The notes under the pieces are model-generated. The model made no database searches. It saw only the letters and a program-made list of their open reading frames with translations, and had not been told where the DNA came from. From the NCBI GenBank assembly GCA_023101725.1, contig JALJCO010003915.1, positions 1 through 64,000 of the forward strand: a stretch of 64,000 nucleotides of DNA, read 5' to 3'. Position numbers and translations under genes: made by a program. The DNA is from Atherinomorus stipes. Lineage: Eukaryota; Chordata; Actinopteri; Atheriniformes; Atherinidae. This document shows positions 1-13,000 of the stretch, in pieces (positions within the stretch are counted from its first letter, which is position 1; every line of letters starts with the position of its first letter).

Positions 1-412
1 CAAGATCTGAAGACTTGAGGGGAAAACACTTGGATGTTCACCAAGGATACATCAGGGGCCTCTGGCCTCACCCCAGAACTATCACAGATATCCAAGGAAG
101 AGGCATAATTCAGCAAAAAGTGGCACTAATGCGGTAAGAGAGAGAATGCAACAAGAAGCAACAAAACAGCTTCAAAGAAACACAAAACAACCAAAATCAT
201 CCCTACTGGTCATCATGGTTTGGAGGTTTAATCGTGTCTCTTTCAGTCTGGATGTCCTGCTCCTCTCTAGCATGAATGAAGGGACTTTTTACACATCAGT
301 GCCTGGAGCCCTTGTTTCATAACATGCCCCTTTTGTAACTGATGCAAAGAGCATCAGTTTAGATGTCAGGCCAACATCACATCTTTATGTAGAAACTGTT
401 CTTGTTTGTTTG
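1..412. other. no recognisable feature
   Basis: I see no convincing coding region, repeat or RNA gene here. The sequence is low-complexity A-rich in places and abuts the left terminal repeat of a Tc1-like element. Confidence 0.4.
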
Positions 413-1803
413 TTTGTCATCAAACAAATTGAAATATTAGACACAAATAATAAGATAACACAAATAAACTCAAAAAGCTAGTTTTTAAATGAAGATTTTT
501 ATTCATAAGGGGAAAAAAATCCAAACCTCCAAGGCCCTGTGTGAAAAAGTGATTGCCCCCCACTGTTAAAACATAAATTAACTGTGGTTTATCACATCTT
601 TGGAAAGCTGAGTTTAATTTCTCTATCCACACCCAGGCCTGATTACTGCCACACCTGTTCTAAATCAAGAAATCACTTAAATAGGACCTGCCTGACAAAG
701 TGAAGTAGACCAAAAGATCCTCAAAAGCTAGACATCATGCTGCCATCCAAAGAAATTCAGGAAAAAAAATGAGAAAGTCACTGAGATCCATCAGTCTGGA
801 AAAGGTTCCAAAGCCATTTCTAAAGCTTTGGGACTCCAGAGAACCACAGTGAGAACCATTATCCACAAATGGTGAAAACATGGAACAGTGGTGAACCTTC
901 CCAGGAGGGGCCGGCTAACCGAAATGACCCCAAGAGCACAGCAACGACTCATCCAAGAGGTCACAAAAGACACCAGAACAACATCCAAGAACTGCAGGCC
1001 TCACTTGCCTCAATGAAGGTCAGTGTTCATGACTCCCCCATCAGAAAGAGACTGGGGGGCAAAAATGGCCTGCATGGCAGAGTTCCAAGACCAAAACCAC
1101 TGCTGAGCAAAAAGAACATAAAGGCTCGTCTCAGTTTAGCCAGAAAGCATCTTGATGATCCCCAAGACTTTTGGGAAAATACTCTGTGGACTGACGAGAC
1201 AAAAGTGGAACTTTCTGGAAGGTGGAGGTCCCATTACATCTGGTGTAAAAGTAACACGGCATTTCAGAAAAGGAACATCATAGCAACAGTAAAATATGGT
1301 GGTGGTAGTGTGATGGTCTGGGGCTGTTTTGCTGCTTCAGGACCTGGAAGACTTGCTGTGGTAAATGGAACCATGAATTCTGCTTCTACCAAAAATCCTG
1401 AAGGAGAATGTCCGGCCATCTGTTGGTGACCTCAAGCTGAAGCACACTTGGGTTCTGCAGCAGAACAATGATCCAGAACACACCAGCAAGTCCACCTCTG
1501 AATGGCTTAAGAACAACAACATGAAGACTTTGGAGTGGCCTAGTCAAAGTCCCCACCTGAATCCCATTGAGATGCTGTGGCATGACCTTAAAAAGGCGGT
1601 TCATGCTGGAAAAGCTGCAATGTGGCTGAATTACAACAATTCTGCAAAGATGAGTGGAACAAAATTCCTCCACAGCGCTGTGGAAGACTCACTGCCAGTT
1701 ATCACAAACGCTTGATGCAGTTGTTGCTGCTAAGGTGGAACAACCAGTTATTAGGTTTAGGGGAAGATCACTTTTTCACACAGGAACATGGAGGTTTGCC
1801 CCC
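413..1803 (+). mobile_element. Tc1-like DNA transposon, decayed copy
   Basis: A Tc1/mariner-superfamily element in plus orientation. The left terminal inverted repeat lies about 413-560 and holds a block (about 530-560) whose reverse complement recurs near 1768-1800; both contain the core TCACTTTTTCACACAG. The outer part of the right repeat is missing, so the copy is truncated after about 1803. Between the repeats lies a transposase reading frame broken by frameshifts. It is non-autonomous as it stands. Confidence 0.85.
789..1715 (+). pseudogene. Tc1-like transposase, frameshifted
   Basis: This encoded the DDE transposase that cuts and reinserts the element at TA sites. The N-terminal helix-turn-helix part (about 789-990, with a TTVRTIIHKW motif) is in frame 3, with an internal stop right after that motif at about 867. 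The middle (about 985-1384) is in frame 2 and holds the first catalytic Asp in WTDETKVE near 1192 and the VMVWGCF motif. After a further +1 shift near 1384 the rest is in frame 3, with the second catalytic Asp in QQNNDPEHTS near 1470 and the catalytic Glu in SPHLNPIEMLW near 1570. That order and spacing match the DD34E pattern of Tc1 transposases, which are about 340 residues. At least two frameshifts and a stop make it non-functional. Confidence 0.88.
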
Positions 1804-3309
1804 GCCCACTGAAAAAAAAGTGTGACTAACATGGAAAAGAAAAAAAAATCAGGACACTTTATCACACATCTGTATCAACAGTGACGTTTATCAGTCTGAT
1901 ACATCTGCTAGTCCAGCTCCAGATTGATGGTCGTCGTCTCTCTGCTTCAGTCACTTCACTGTTTTAATTAAATGATCGGAGACATTAGTGACGTCATAAC
2001 AAGGGCACAAGGGGCACTGAAGAGAATCGCAGCTTGGACAGCACCACTTCAGCCCACGTCACCCCCGGCAACCTTCCTGCCACGGCACTGTCACCATCAC
2101 TTATATTTCTGAGCAATGCAAGTCGTTCATGCTTTAAAATGTGTAACTTTCTGTTACCAGGGGGCGAAGAAATGGTGTTGACAAAGTAGTGACTTGTAGA
2201 TGTGTTCAGGATCAGATTGGCATCAGGTGTGTGGGAACTGGTGCAGACAGCTCGTCTTAGTGGGAGAAACAAAGATGGAGAAGTGCGAGGAAGACGACAG
2301 AAAGCAGCTTCAGCAGAACAATGTGAAGGATGAAGGTCTGGGATGAAGAAGACCACCGGTGTCAAAATAAAGGAGCATCAATGGAGTAAAAACCTGAAGC
2401 TCGGAGATCAGGATGGTCTCACGAGGCTACCGATGTCCCTGCTGAGAGGAAATATTTGGAATGCTCGTGTCTTTGCTTTCAACTTAAGAAAAGGTTAAAT
2501 AGTTTAAAAATGGTACACTTGCAAAAAAAAAAGCAAAACAAAGTTGTAATGTGACAGAACACCACACACAAGCTTTTTCTTTTGGAGAAATGTCGACAAT
2601 TGAGCATGTGTAAATGCATACTAATTCAAATATGAAGACACAATTCTACTTAAATTAACTTTCCAATAAATTTCTTGTAAACATAAAAAAACAAGGCTTA
2701 TCTTTGTAATTGTTGACAAAATAGCTTCTGCTTGAATATTCCTTCTTAAATCTGAAAATGTGTATATTTTCTACATTTTGGTCGTACAGATACAAAGCTG
2801 TGTGCCAACCGATGCCGACAAACAGTTGGTACGCATTGTTTATGAAGCGAGGAAAAGTGTGCTTTGATTTATAACCTGCACTCTGAGTTATCTAAACACT
2901 GTTTGTTTGAAGTGGCTGAATTCAACCAACAGGCTAAGCAAAGAAAATCCGACTTTGCTATCTTGAAGCCCAGGAAATGTTCTGAATACCAAATGAAGTT
3001 ATGCCAGTGAAGTTAAACAAAATTTTAAAGAAAAAATTGAGGAAAATTAATGTACCGAGACTGAGACATTCCCCCCGATGAGTACGTGTCGCCACAGCTC
3101 TGCTAACAAACTGAGTAGGGGGCTACTAAGCTAACGTATTTAAGTGAGGAGAACAGCAGCTATTTATCTAGTGTCAAATAAAGTCGGTGTCATTCAATTT
3201 CCACATTACTGACAAAGTTAAAAATTGATAATGGAAACATTTTTCTGACAGAACATTCAAGAAATCAACCTTTGCTAATGTCGGCTACCTTTGATAATAA
3301 TGACAGTGT
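1804..3309. other. intergenic, nothing recognised
   Basis: AT-rich DNA without recognisable coding or repeat structure. A 123-codon open frame on the minus strand (1994-2365) has no known motif and no sign of being a gene. Confidence 0.4.
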
Positions 3310-3935
3310 TAAAGGAATAGTTCACCCTCAGAATGATGTAACTTTATTTTCTACTTACCCTCATGGTGAGCAAGACTCTGGAGCACTTTTTTAATATCTC
3401 AAATGCAGCCGACGATCAGGAAGGCTTCTTGTTTCCCCCAACTTTCATATAATGGAGTTCACCGGGGTCCGAACCAAAAAGGTCCATAAAAGTCCACAAA
3501 AACTTGTCAATGGGGGATTATCACGCTTCCGTGCTCCAAACTTCCGGTTTCAAACACTTAGACGGCCCATTTCCGGCCCAGTTCGATGTCCCTGCTTTAC
3601 TTCGTAAATAACGTGAATAAACGCCAACCCTACTAAAATTTTCACGGATTCCAGACTGAAGTGATACTAAGGAAGAAGTGGATCAAAGCGATTCTCCAGA
3701 GTGAAGGGCCGAACTTTATAATAAAACAACGTAGCATGTTTGTTTGCAGCCAGTGGGGCACAACACCGGCATGCTAGCATTAGCCAGCTAGCGTTTACCG
3801 ACGTGCTTAACTTTGTGCGTCTTAAAACACACAAACATCTGAAAATCGGGTCTGTACCCCCCCCGTTTCCAGTGGAACAACTGGGGACTGCCAAGAAAGG
3901 AGATGCTTTCACATGCTTGTGTGTTTTCAGCCGTA
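3310..3935 (+). repeat. dispersed repeat, composite of two shared blocks
   Basis: The first block (about 3312-3500, starting AAAGGAATAGTTCACCC) recurs in the same orientation at 63072-63262 with high similarity. The second block (about 3510-3935, starting near GGGGATTATCACGC) resembles both arms of the inverted-repeat element at 55070-56045. Neither block codes for protein. They behave as two mobile-element families lying side by side, perhaps one inserted in the other. Confidence 0.7.
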
Positions 3936-3952
3936 CAAACTATCCCCTAGCG

Positions 3953-4146
3953 CAGGGTTACTCAATACGAGGGCCGCAATCCAGAAGGTTTTCCACATCT
4001 CCCTGCTCTAACACACCCAACTCAAATTAGATACTGTACATCCAATTGCCAATCAAGCTCTGCACTCAGTAACTTGTGTTGGAGCATGGAGACATGGAAA
4101 ACCCTGCTGGATTGCGGCCCTCGTATGACCGAAATGAGTAACCCTG
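3953..4146. mobile_element. hAT-type MITE (194 bp)
   Basis: A short element with terminal inverted repeats: it begins CAGGGTTACTCA and ends TGAGTAACCCTG, and the next segments are also inverted copies (GAGGGCCGCAATCCAG against CTGGATTGCGGCCCTC). The flanking octamers CCCTAGCG and CCTTGGAG match at five of eight positions, compatible with an old 8-bp hAT duplication. It has no coding capacity. Confidence 0.75.
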
Positions 4147-4179
4147 CCTTGGAGGTTGCCCCATGAGGTTCCTGTCCCT

Positions 4180-4400
4180 AATCAGCCATTTTGACATCAG
4201 GGTGTCCATGTTGGCAGTTGTAAAAAACCTGCCAAAGAACAGAGAGGGACCCAGCTGCCGTCACAATACGTCACCATATATCCAATCCATGCTGGAACTC
4301 CCAATTAGAAGTTTCTTCTTCATGTAACTTACTAAAATCTAACCCTAACCCCCGACTACACCATGCCCATCTGTTTGCAAGCCGCAGTAGTTACTCTTGG
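4180..4400 (-). repeat. MITE-like repeat, copy 1
   Basis: About 4265-4395 matches the reverse complement of 47945-48085 over more than 120 bases, including the shared core CATATATCCAATCCATG. In the second copy this core sits in a terminal inverted repeat, so this is probably a MITE. The end toward 4450 is poorly conserved. Confidence 0.65.
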
Positions 4401-4585
4401 TGCTGTTGAGCCGCTGTATGGTGAATTTATGGTGGCGCCCTTGTCGGTTGTTGTAAATGCAGTTAGGTACTTTTGAAAGAACAGGTGGCTTCTTAGGAAC
4501 TGGACTGGGCCAAATGATGGCCAGCTTCAGTGCCCTGTTCTTCTGTAATTCTGGAGATGGTCTTGCCTTGTGGATTTTCATCATA

Positions 4586-4792
4586 CACACTAAAAACTCA
4601 CTGCTGGGTATAAAAGGGACTAACCCAGAAAATTGGGTAATTTTTTTACCCAACGTTCGGGTCAAATATTTGACCCAGAAGTTGGGTTATATTGATTACA
4701 ATGTTGGGTTATTTTAACCCAGAAGTTGGGGCAACAATCCAACACCACCAGAAATTAGTTGGTCCCTTTTTAACCCAGGAGTTTTTAGTGTG
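4586..4792. mobile_element. Tc1/mariner-type MITE with TA duplication (207 bp)
   Basis: Begins CACACTAAAAACTC and ends GAGTTTTTAGTGTG, a perfect 14-bp inverted repeat, flanked on both sides by TA (4584-4585 and 4793-4794). The interior repeats an AACCCA/TGGGTT motif many times on both strands, so it can fold extensively. Non-coding. Confidence 0.85.
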
Positions 4793-4794
4793 TA

Positions 4795-5958
4795 ATAATA
4801 AGAGAAATGACATAAAAAAGCTGCTGTAAATTCATCTGAATAAAATTAGATTTGAGTCGTACCTCCAACAGAAAAACATTTCAAGCGCTTCCGTGTGTTT
4901 GACTTCAGAGATTTCAGTGCACATTCAGCTGTCAGCGAGCAGAGGAAGTCCTGGTTTATTTCAGCTCTGCTACAGCTGTAAGTGCTCCTGGCCATTAAAT
5001 TTCTAAACATCTGCTGGTGGTGTCCGTGTGCACGGCGGTGTGTGCGTGAAAACAGGGCGTTAATTGAGGCTGGCTGTGGAAAGTGAACTGTTAGCAGTGA
5101 TTTGTTGTTGAAGTCTGGTCTGCAACGTGCACGCCCGGAGACATTTTCACTGCAGAGACATGCACTCATTATCTTTTTGACAAGAGCATTGTTAAAAGGA
5201 ACGCCGCTTCTCGCCTCTGGTTCATCCGGTTCGCTGCCTACCACTGATACTGACATCTGATCACGGATGTTTACGAGAACGTGTAGACGTAACTCAGCTC
5301 AGAGTTCAGTTTGCATGTTTCATTCTGTGCGAAAGATCCAGAAAAGCAGTAGTTTAACCTGCTAATATCTGAGCGTCACTCAGGCCGTTAACGGCTCAGC
5401 GCCCTTCAGCTCCCGCATCCTTTCCTTCAGTTCCCCGAAAAACGTCCCTAAAGCACGTAAATGTCAGGCGCTGCTGTCACTGCGGTGCCCTGACGGCTGG
5501 ACGGATGGACGGACGTCTTTGGTGTGAGTGTGCGCCTTGAGGTGTTCAGGGTGAGGTGGGGGTCAATGATTAGAAGTTGCACACACATCTATGCTGTCCA
5601 GGACGAGTCAAGTCACCGCAGCCACAGCCTGGAACACGGAAGATGACAAATTAGAGAACATGACGGCATCATCCATCCCAGGAGGAGGATAAGCATTTTG
5701 GCTCCTCAGATGGAGCTCATACTGCGACAGGCATGTTAACATTAGCTCAGATAGATGTCTCAGGGGCCTGAGTGACATCATTACACTCACATCCACACAT
5801 CACTGTTGGCACTGTGAGCACAGAGTTGGTCCACTTATGGTATCCGCCTGCAGGATTTACTGCATACATGCATCCATACATAGACAATTACAATTTATAT
5901 CACAAGATCCAGTTGAAGTGCACATGGATATGTGCATGTTTACATGTTGTATGTTCAC
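4795..5958. other. intergenic, nothing recognised
   Basis: No repeat or coding motif recognised. A 136-codon minus-strand open frame (4846-5256) shows no family motif and I do not call it a gene. Confidence 0.35.
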
Positions 5959-6620
5959 CCACCAGCCATTTTATTAGGTCACTTGTTAACATAAATATGT
6001 AACCAGCCAATCACATGGCACCATCTAGTTACGTAGGCGTTAAATCTGAGCATCAGAATGAGGAAGAAAGGGGATTTAATGGTTGTTGGTCTGAGTGTTT
6101 ACTGGGATTTCCACCACAAGCATCTCTAGTTTCCAGAGAATGATGTAAAGAAGAGAAAATCTCCAGTAGCTGCAGGTGTCTGGACCAGAATGCAGCAGAA
6201 GACCAGACCAGGTGCCACTGAGGGTACAGACTCACCAGAACTGGACAATAGAAGATGGAAAAACATTGCTGGTCTGATGAGTCTCTATTTCAGCTCCACA
6301 TTCAGATGCTAGGCTCAGAATTAGCTGTAAACATCATGAAAGCATGGATCCATCCTGCCTTGGATCAATGGTTCAGGTTGGTGGTGGTGGTGTAATGGTG
6401 TGGGGGAGGTTGTCTTAGTACCAACGTGGCGGTTTAACCACCACAGCCTACCTGAGTATTGTTGCTGACCATGTCCATCCCTTTAGGACCACAGTGGTGC
6501 ATCTTCTGATGCTGCTTCCAGCAGGATGATGATGTCACATAGATGACATCATCTCCACCATGACGATGAGTTCACTGGACTCCACAGTCACCAGATCTCA
6601 GTCAAACAGAGCAGCTTTGG
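5959..6620 (+). pseudogene. Tc1-like element, 5' end and transposase remnant
   Basis: The 5' part of a second Tc1-like subfamily. It opens with ATTTTATTAGGTCACTTG, typical of the end of a fish Tc1 group, followed by decayed transposase. Surviving signs are WSDES near 6272 (first catalytic Asp), a GGGVMVWG-like stretch near 6380-6410, AYLSIVADHVHPF near 6450, and SPDL..TEQLW at 6588-6620, which keeps the third catalytic Glu. Frames change repeatedly, stops are present, and the middle of the N-terminal domain is deleted. The reading stops abruptly at 6620, is interrupted by foreign sequence, and resumes in the tandem array downstream. Confidence 0.8.
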
Positions 6621-7027
6621 AATTGGGAGCTCGTCCTCCTTCTGTGTGGTAAGTTTTTGTGTGTTTTTTCTGGTTGGCAGTTTTGTTTTGTGGAGGTGGG
6701 GTGAGTATGGGTTTCTCTCTGGATGCCTTTATGGCCTCGCTTTCCTGGGGCCAGGTGGACGATTGCAAGAAGGCTGATTTGCTATGTGATGTGCTTTGCA
6801 ACCTGTTGGTTGCCAAAGGGGTTGTCCCTTCTCCACCTGTGGCTGTGACGGCAGTGTCTGATGCCGCTCAGGGGGCTGCTTCTCATTTTTTAGCCATTTT
6901 GTTGCTTGTTAATTTGTCTTTTGTAAATAAAATCTTGGCCAATGCTCTCACCTGATCCACTGTCTCCAAGGCTGCTTGGGACATTAGAAAGATGAGTCAT
7001 TTACATGTTGTGTCTCGGCCATCCCGA
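6621..7027 (+). mobile_element. insert in the transposase, possible LTR-retroelement leader and gag start
   Basis: This sequence splits the transposase between ...EQLW and the next expected residues DVVE. It starts near TTGGGAGCTCGTCC, which resembles the proline-type primer-binding region of some LTR retroelements. It then has a 98-codon open frame (6659-6955) whose stretch SLDAFMASLSWGQVDDC followed by KKADLL is reminiscent of the N-terminus of fish Gypsy-type gag proteins. No LTR and no clear target duplication are visible. The assignment is an inference; the interruption itself is clear. Confidence 0.4.
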
Positions 7028-10000
7028 GATGTGGCATGACAGGTGGAAAAGGAGATTCTCATCACGATGCAGTGGAGCGGGAGATTCTCATCATGACGTA
7101 GTGAAACAGGAGATTCTCATCATGACGTGGTGGAACAGGAGATTCTCATCATGACGTGGTGGAACAGGAGATTCTCATCACGACGTAGTGAAACGGGAGA
7201 TTCTCATCACGACGTGGTGAAACGGGAGATTCTCATCATGACGTGGTGGAACAGGAGATTCTCATCATGACGTGGTGGAACGGGAGATTCTCATCATGAC
7301 GTGGTGGAACAGGAGATTCTCATCATGACGTGGTGGAACAGGAGATTCTCATCATGACGTGGTGGAACGGGAGATTCTCATCATGACGTGGTGGAACGGA
7401 GAGACTCTCATCATGACGTGGTGGAACAAGAGATTCTCATCATGACCTGGTGGAACGAAGATTCTCATCATGACGTAGTGAAACGGGAGATTCTCATCAT
7501 GACGTGGTGGAACGAAGATTCTCATCATGACGTGGTGGAACAGGAGATTCTCATCATGACCTGGTGGAACGAAGATTCTCATCATGACGTAGTGAAACGG
7601 GAGATTCTCATCATGACGTGGTGGAACGAAGATTCTCATCATGACGTGGTGGAACAGGGGATTCTCATCACGATGTGGTGGAACGAAGATTCTCATCATG
7701 ACGTGGTGGAACAGGAGATTCTCATCATGACGTGGTGGAACGAGGAGATTCTCATGACGTGGTGGAACGAGAGATTCTCATCATGACGTGGTGGAACAGA
7801 AGATTCTCATCATGACGTAGTGAAACAGGAGATTCTCATCATGACGTGGTGGAACGAAGATTCTCATCATGACGTGGTGGAACGAGAGATTCTCATGACG
7901 TGGTGGAACGAGAGATTCTCATCATGGCGTGGTGGAACGAGAGATTCTCATGACGTGGTGGAACGAGAGATTCTCATCATTACGTGGTGGAACGAAGATT
8001 CTCATCATGACGTAGTGAAACAGGAGATTCTCATCATGATGAGGTGAAACAGGAGATTCTCATCATGACGTGGTGAAACGGGAGATTCTTATCATGACGT
8101 GGTGGAACGGGAGATTCTTATCATGACGTGGTGGAACAGGAGATTCTCATCATGACGTGGTGGAACAGGAGATTCTCATCGTGATGAGGTGAAACAGGAG
8201 ATTCTCATCATGACGTGGTGGAACAGGAGATTCTCATCATGACGTGGTGGAACAGGAGATTCTCATCGTGATGAGGTGAAACAGGAGATTCTCATCATGA
8301 CGTGGTGGAACAGGAGATTCTCATCACGACGTAGTGAAACGGGAGATTCTCATCACGACGTGGTGAAACGGGAGATTCTCATCATGACGTGGTGGAACAG
8401 GAGATTCTCATCATGACGTGGTGGAACGGGAGATTCTCATCATGACGTGGTGGAACAGGAGATTCTCATCATGACGTGGTGGAACAGGAGATTCTCATCA
8501 TGACGTGGTGGAACGGGAGATTCTCATCATGACGTGGTGGAACGAGAGACTCTCATCATGATGTGGTGGAACAAGAGATTCTCATCATGACCTGGTGGAA
8601 CGAAGATTCTCATCATGACGTAGTGAAACGGGAGATTCTCATCATGATGTGGTGGAACTGGGGATTCTCATCACGATGTGGTGGAACGGAAGATTCTCAT
8701 CATGATGTGGTGAAACAGGAGATTCTCATCATGACGTGGTGGAACGAAGATTCTCATCATGACGTAGTGAAACAGGAGATTCTCATCATGATGAGGTGAA
8801 ACAGGAGATTCTCATCATGACGTGGTGAAACGGGAGATTCTTATCATGATGTGGTGGAACGGGAGATTCTTATCATGACGTGGTGGAACAGGAGATTCTC
8901 ATCATGACGTGGTGGAACAGGAGATTCTCATCGTGATGAGGTGAAACAGGAGATTCTCATCATGACGTGGTGGAACAGGAGATTCTCATCATGACGTGGT
9001 GGAACAGGAGATTCTCATCGTGATGAGGTGAAACGGGAGATTCTCATCATGACGTGGTGGAACAGGAGATTCTCATCATGACGTGGTGGAACAGGAGATT
9101 CTCATCATGATGAGGTGGAACAGGAGATTCTCATCATGACGTGGTGGAACAGGAGATTCTCATCGTGATGAGGTGAAACAGGAGATTCTCATCATGACGT
9201 GGTGGAACAGGAGATTCTCATCATGACGTGGTGGAACAGGAGATTCTCATCATGACGTGGTGGAACGAGAGACTCTCATCATGACGTGGTGGAACAAGAG
9301 ATTCTCATCATGACCTGGTGGAACGAAGATTCTTATCATGACGTAGTGAAACGGGAGATTCTCATCACGACGTGGTGAAACGGGAGATTCTCATCACGAC
9401 GTGGTGAAACGGGAGATTCTCATCACAATGTGATGGAACACGAGATTCTCATCATGACGTGGTGGAACAGGAGATTCTCATCATGACGTGGTGGAACGGG
9501 AGATTCTCATCATGACGTGGTGGAACAGGAGATTCTCATCATGATGTGGTGGAACAGGAGATTCTCATCATGACGTGGTGGAACGGGAGATTCTCATCAT
9601 GACGTGGTGGAACGAGAGACTCTCATCATGACGTGGTGGAACAAGAGATTCTCATCATGACCTGGTGGAACGAAGATTCTCATCATGACGTAGTGAAACG
9701 GGAGATTCTCATCATGACGTGGTGGAACAGGGGATTCTCATCACGATGTGGTGGAACGAAGATTCTCATCATGACGTGGTGGAACAGGAGATTCTCATCA
9801 TGACGTGGTGGAACGAGAGATTCTCATGACGTGGTGGAACGAGAGATTCTCATCATGACGTGGTGGAACGAGAGATTCTTATCATGACGTGGTGGAACAG
9901 TAGATTCTCATCATGACGTAGTGAAACAGGAGATTCTCATCATGACGTGGTGGAACGAAGATTCTCATCATGATGTGGTGGAACGAGAGATTCTCATGAC

Positions 10001-13000
10001 GTGGTGGAACGAGAGATTCTCATCATGACGTGGTGGGAACGAGAGATTCTCATGACGTGGTGGAACGAGAGATTCTCATCATGACGTGGTGGAACGAAGA
10101 TTCTCATCATGACGTGGTGGAACGAAGATTCTCATCATGACGTGGTGGAACAGGAGATTCTCATCGTGATGAGGTGAAACAGGAGATTCTCATCATGACG
10201 TGGTGGAACAGGAGATTCTCATCATGACGTGGTGGAACAGGAGATTCTCATCGTGATGAGGTGAAACAGGAGATTCTCATCATGATGTGGTGGAACAGGA
10301 GATTCTCATCATGACGTGGTGGAACAGGAGATTCTCATCATGATGAGGTGGAACAGGAGATTCTCATCATGACGTGGTGGAACAGGAGATTCTCATCGTG
10401 ATGAGGTGAAACAGGAGATTCTCATCATGACGTGGTGAAACAGGAGATTCTCATCATGACGTGGTGGAACAGGAGATTCTCATCATGACGTGGTGGAACA
10501 GGAGATTCTCATCATGACGTGGTGGAACGAGAGACTCTCATCATGACGTGGTGGAACAAGAGATTCTCATCATGACCTGGTGGAACGAAGATTCTTATCA
10601 TGACGTAGTGAAACGGGAGATTCTCATCACGACGTGGTGAAACGGGAGATTCTCATCACGACGTGGTGAAACGGGAGATTCTCATCACAATGTGATGGAA
10701 CACGAGATTCTCATCATGATGTGGTGAAACGGGAGATTCTCATCACGATGTGATGAAACGGGAGATTCTCATCACGATGTGATGAAACGGGAGATTCTCA
10801 TCACGACGTAGTGAAACGGGAGATTCTCATCACGACGTGGTGAAACGGGAGATTCTCATGAAGACGTGGTGGAACAGGAGATTCTCATCATGACGTGGTG
10901 GAACGAGAGATTCTCATGACGTGGTGGAACAGGAGATTCTCATCACGATGTGATGAAACAGGAGATTCTCATCACGATGTGATGAAACAGGAGATTCTCA
11001 TCACGACGTAGTGAAACGGGAGATTCTCATCACGACGTGGTGAAACGGGAGATTCTCATGAAGACGTGGTGGAACAGGAGATTCTCATCATGACGTGGTG
11101 GAACGGGAGATTCTCATCATGACGTGGTGGAACGGGAGATTCTCATCATGACGTGGTGGAACGGGAGATTCTCATCATGACGTGGTGGAACGGGAGATTC
11201 TCATCATGACGTGGTGGAACAGGAGATTCTCATCGTGATGAGGTGAAACAGGAGATTCTCATCATGACGTGGTGGAACAGAAGATTCTCATCATGACGTG
11301 GTGGAACAGGAGATTCTCATCGTGATGAGGTGAAACAGGAGATTCTCATCATGACGTGGTGGAACAGGAGATTCTCATCACGACGTAGTGAAACGGGAGA
11401 TTCTCATCATGACGTGGTGGAACGGGAGATTCTCATCATGACGTGGTGGAACGAGAGACTCTCATCATGATGTGGTGGAACGGGAGATTCTCATCATGAC
11501 GTGGTGGAACAGGAGATTCTCATCATGATGTGGTGGAACAGGAGATTCTCATCATGACGTGGTGGAACAGGAGATTCTCATCATGATGTGGTGGAACGGG
11601 AGATTCTCATCATGACGTGGTGGAACGGGAGATTCTCATCATGACGTGGTGGAACAGGAGATTCTCATCATGACGTGGTGGAACAGGAGATTCTCATCAT
11701 GACGTGGTGGAACGGGAGATTCTCATCATGACGTGGTGGAACGGGAGATTCTCATCATGACGTGGTGGAACGGGAGATTCTCATCATGACGTGGTGGAAC
11801 GAGAGACTCTCATCATGACGTGGTGGAACAAGAGATTCTCATCATGACGTGGTGGAACGAAGATTCTCATCATGACGTAGTGAAACGGGAGATTCTCATC
11901 ACGACGTGGTGGAACAGGGGATTCTCATCACGATGTGGTGGAACGAAGATTCTCATCATGACGTGGTGGAACAGGAGATTCTCATCATGACGTGGTGGAA
12001 CGAAGATTCTCATCATGACGTAGTGAAACAGGAGATTCTCATCATGAAGTGGTGAAACGGGAGATTCTTATCATGACGTGGTGGAACAGGAGATTCTCAT
12101 CATGACGTAGTGAAACAGGAGATTCTCATCATGACGTGGTGGAACGAAGATTCTCATCATGACGTGGTGGAACAGGAGATTCTCATCATGACGTGGTGGA
12201 ACGAGAGATTCTCATGACGTGGTGGAACGAGAGATTCTCATCATGACGTGGTGGAACGAGAGATTCTCATGATGTGGTGGAACGAAGATACACATCATGA
12301 CGTAGTGAAACAGGAGATTCTCATCATGACGTGGTGGAACAGGAGACTCTCATCATGACGTGGTGGAACGAGAGATTCTCATGACGTGGTGGAACGAAGA
12401 TCCTCATCATGACGTAGTGAAACAGGAGATTCTCATCATGATGAGGTGAAACAGGAGATTCTCATCATGACGTGGTGAAACGGGAGATTCTTATCATGAC
12501 GTGGTGGAGCGGGAGATTCTTATCATGACATGGTGGAACAGGAGATTCTCATCATGATGAGGTGAAACAGGAGATTCTTATCATGACGTGGTGGAACAGG
12601 AGATTCTCATCATGACGTGGTGGAACAGGAGATTCTCATCATGATGAGGTGAAACAGGAGATTCTTATCATGACGTGGTGGAACAGGAGATTCTCATCGT
12701 GATGAGGTGAAACAGGAGATTCTCATCATGACGTGGTGGAACAGGAGATTCTCATCATGATGAGGTAGAACAGGAGATTCTCATCATGACGTGGTGGAAC
12801 AGGAGATTCTCATCATGATGAGGTGGAACAGGAGATTCTCATCATGACGTGGTGGAACAGGAGATTCTCATCGTGATGAGGTGAAACAGGAGATTCTCAT
12901 CATGACGTGGTGAAACAGGAGATTCTCATCATGACGTGGTGGAACAGGAGATTCTCATCATGACGTGGTGAAACAGGAGATTCTCATCATGACGTGGTGG

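Noticed and set aside
1994..2365. 123-codon minus-strand open frame
   Set aside because: No family motif and ordinary base composition; not supported as a gene.
4846..5256. 136-codon minus-strand open frame
   Set aside because: No recognisable motif; nothing beyond openness supports it.
7352..8799. Open frames of 75-132 codons rich in H-H-D-V-V-E and I-M-T-W-W-N
   Set aside because: They are translations of the 29-bp minisatellite in rotating frames, not genes.
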